From: Flavivirga algicola
GTDB lineage: Bacteria > Bacteroidota > Bacteroidia > Flavobacteriales > Flavobacteriaceae
Assembly: GCF_012910715.1 (NCBI RefSeq)
Contig: NZ_JABBHF010000008.1
Span: 1-64,000 of the forward strand
Direction of reading: 5' to 3'
Length of the DNA stretch: 64,000 nt
The translations under genes and the position numbers were made by a program. Positions 62,772 through 64,000 of this stretch are shown one piece after another. Position 1 is the first letter of the stretch. Each line of letters begins with the position of its first letter. The notes beneath the pieces are model-generated. The model was given only the letters and a program-made list of their open reading frames with translations, searched no databases and was not told the DNA's origin.

Positions 62772-63347
62772 TTGAAAACCCTCGAAGATATCAATAAACT
62801 GTCTGATGAAGATCTGGTAAAAGGCATTGTAAAAGACAATAATACATTGCTTTTTGAGATTTTATACGATAGGTATGCCATGTTGGTATATAATAAGTGT
62901 TTTGGTTTTGCTAAAGATCAAGATGAAGCTCAGGATTTAACCCAAGATGTCTTTTTAAAGCTTTTCGTTAAGCTGGGGAGTTTTAAGGGAAAGTCGAAGT
63001 TTTCAACATGGTTATATGCTTTCACGTACAACCATTGTGTAAATTATGTCACAAGAAATACTGCCAAAAAATTTGAAAAGCAATCTGTAGATTATAAAGA
63101 TATTGAAAACCTTTCTGAAGACTATGACGATGATTATAGTTTTATTGATATGAAAGTGGATAAGCTAAAAATAGCTTTGGACCTAATTTCTCCCGATGAG
63201 AAAATGATTTTATTACTAAAATACCAAGATTTCCTTTCCATTAAGGATATTGAAAGTGTTTTAGGAATTGGTGAAAGTGCCGTTAAAATGAGAATTAAAC
63301 GCGCCAAAGATAAGTTAGTAACAGTGTATAACGATAATCTTAAGTAA
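62772..63347 (+). CDS. Sigma-70 family (ECF-like) RNA polymerase sigma factor
   Basis: 191 residues. Region 2 reads DQDEAQDLTQDVFLKLFVKL then SKFSTWLYAFTYNHCVNYV; region 4 reads LISPDEKMILLLKYQDFLSI then IESVLGIGESAVKMRIKRAK. The start is a TTG at 62772: an in-frame stop lies 12 codons upstream and there is no ATG between. A -7-type box TATTTTTG is at 62676-62683. Its stop overlaps the ATG of a 59-residue gene by one base, and a mechanosensitive channel gene follows. Confidence 0.9.
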   Translation: MKTLEDINKLSDEDLVKGIVKDNNTLLFEILYDRYAMLVYNKCFGFAKDQDEAQDLTQDVFLKLFVKLGSFKGKSKFSTWLYAFTYNHCVNYVTRNTAKKFEKQSVDYKDIENLSEDYDDDYSFIDMKVDKLKIALDLISPDEKMILLLKYQDFLSIKDIESVLGIGESAVKMRIKRAKDKLVTVYNDNLK

Positions 63348-63526
63348 TGGAAAATAATCCGTTTAAAGACATAAACAAGCCCCTTAAGGAAGTTCCAAAA
63401 GAGCTGAAATCTAAGGTTATGAGTGATATTGCCATGGCAAAATTGCTTATGGATCTTGCTGCATTGTTTTCTTATAATATAGGCGATCTTATAGAATCTG
63501 TGATGAAACAACGAAAGGACAAATAA
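63347..63526 (+). CDS. Small helical protein of 59 residues
   Basis: MENNPFKDINKPLKEVPKEL starts one base inside the sigma factor stop codon (TAATG), so translation is coupled. The middle (VMSDIAMAKLLMDLAALFSY) is an amphipathic to hydrophobic helix that could touch the membrane, and the end is basic. Position between a sigma factor and a mechanosensitive channel suggests a regulatory or accessory part, for example a mini anti-sigma protein. Such a small neighbour occurs in other flavobacteria as far as I recall. Confidence 0.7.
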   Translation: MENNPFKDINKPLKEVPKELKSKVMSDIAMAKLLMDLAALFSYNIGDLIESVMKQRKDK

Positions 63527-63567
63527 TAGCCAAACAAATATTTAGCCAAACTAAAAATAATTAAAAT

Positions 63568-64000
63568 ATGGAAAAAGTAACAGGATTAAAAGATAAAGCC
63601 ATAGAGTCTTTAAGTAATATGTGGCCAGAGGTAACAAAAATACTTCTTAATTTGGTGGTCGTACTTTTTGTTTTGTTTATTGGGTGGCTAGTTACAAAAC
63701 TAGTAGTCCGCATTATAAAGAAAGCTTTAAAACTTGCTAAAGCTAATAAATTAGACGATAAACTAAACGATATAGAAATTGTCGAAGGTAAAAAACTAAA
63801 TTTCGATACCATAAAGATTATTTCAAATTTCGTGAAATGGGTCATGTACATCATGTTGATCATTATTGTGTCAGACATCATGAATTTAACGATAATCTCT
63901 AAGCAGATAAATAACCTTTTAGGTTACTTACCACAGCTATTTGCAGCATTGGTCATATTTACGGTTGGATTGGTTTTGGCAAATGTGATCAAAAAAGGTA
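63568..64000 (+). CDS. Mechanosensitive ion channel family protein, N-terminal part
   Basis: The frame is open to the window edge (144 codons seen). Helix 1 at about 22-45 (VTKILLNLVVVLFVLFIGWL), a basic stretch (KLVVRIIKKALKLAKANK), helix 2 at about 90-110 and helix 3 at about 120-140 (LLGYLPQLFAALVIFTVGLV). This matches the MscS-related proteins with conserved TM helices of flavobacteria. The pore-forming MscS domain lies beyond the window. Third gene of the sigma-led operon, 41 bp after the small protein. Confidence 0.8.
   Translation, partial: MEKVTGLKDKAIESLSNMWPEVTKILLNLVVVLFVLFIGWLVTKLVVRIIKKALKLAKANKLDDKLNDIEIVEGKKLNFDTIKIISNFVKWVMYIMLIIIVSDIMNLTIISKQINNLLGYLPQLFAALVIFTVGLVLANVIKKG

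Overview
The window reads as chromosome of a low-GC member of the Bacteroidota, most likely a Flavobacteriaceae species. Support comes from the pyrG-yidC neighbourhood, a type IX secretion (T9SS) C-terminal sorting domain, a TonB-dependent receptor paired with a DUF4249 lipoprotein, many Bacteroidota-type SPII lipoproteins, promoter -7 boxes of the TAnnTTTG type and near absence of Shine-Dalgarno sequences. I see no rRNA, tRNA, CRISPR array, prophage or complete insertion sequence.

Layout. 0-6 kb: the end of a signal peptidase I gene, then a tight run of an RND permease without adaptor or outer-membrane partner, an AlgI-type MBOAT acyltransferase and an SGNH-like partner. 6-12.4 kb: a short repeat element, a secreted SGNH-like T9SS protein, pyrG, a second repeat, yidC and a MORN-repeat protein. 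12.4-21 kb: a five-domain fasciclin lipoprotein with a tandemly duplicated upstream region, mnmA, a nitronate-monooxygenase-like flavoprotein, a PD40 beta-propeller protein, a MATE exporter, two small unknown genes and a PAP2 phosphatase. 21.2-26.7 kb: a LytTR response regulator and a TPR histidine kinase, enclosed by two paralogous lipoproteins whose promoters carry the same 21-bp-phased repeat array. 26.7-31.3 kb: meaB, a DUF2911 protein, then an ECF sigma / probable anti-sigma / unusual coiled-coil cell-envelope protein operon.

31.4-42.1 kb is one long minus-strand run (GNAT, miaA, ion channel, DUF3857 protein, exonuclease/GIY-YIG fusion, YggS, DinB, DUF1015, 3-hydroxyacyl-CoA dehydrogenase, Gfo/Idh oxidoreductase). 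It is interrupted at 39.7-40.2 kb by a decayed four-helix-bundle gene lying between long terminal inverted repeats. 42.2-50.3 kb: pcm, a DinB-like protein, a Crp/Fnr regulator, an S15 peptidase, an NTF2-like protein, smpB, an S41-like peptidase and lpdA. 50.3-60.8 kb: two membrane-anchored AraC-type regulators, each followed by an enzyme gene (acyltransferase, amidase) with a related upstream sequence, a membrane adenylate/guanylate cyclase, a small gene remnant, and the TonB receptor/DUF4249 pair. 60.8-64 kb: a TPR lipoprotein and a sigma factor / 59-residue protein / mechanosensitive channel operon cut by the window end.

The strongest candidate for an undescribed system is the 21.2-26.7 kb locus. 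There the regulator, its likely sensor, two target genes and matching operator arrays can all be seen together. Second are the sigma/anti-sigma/coiled-coil operon at 28.7-31.3 kb and the inverted-repeat-bounded four-helix-bundle element at 39.7-40.2 kb.
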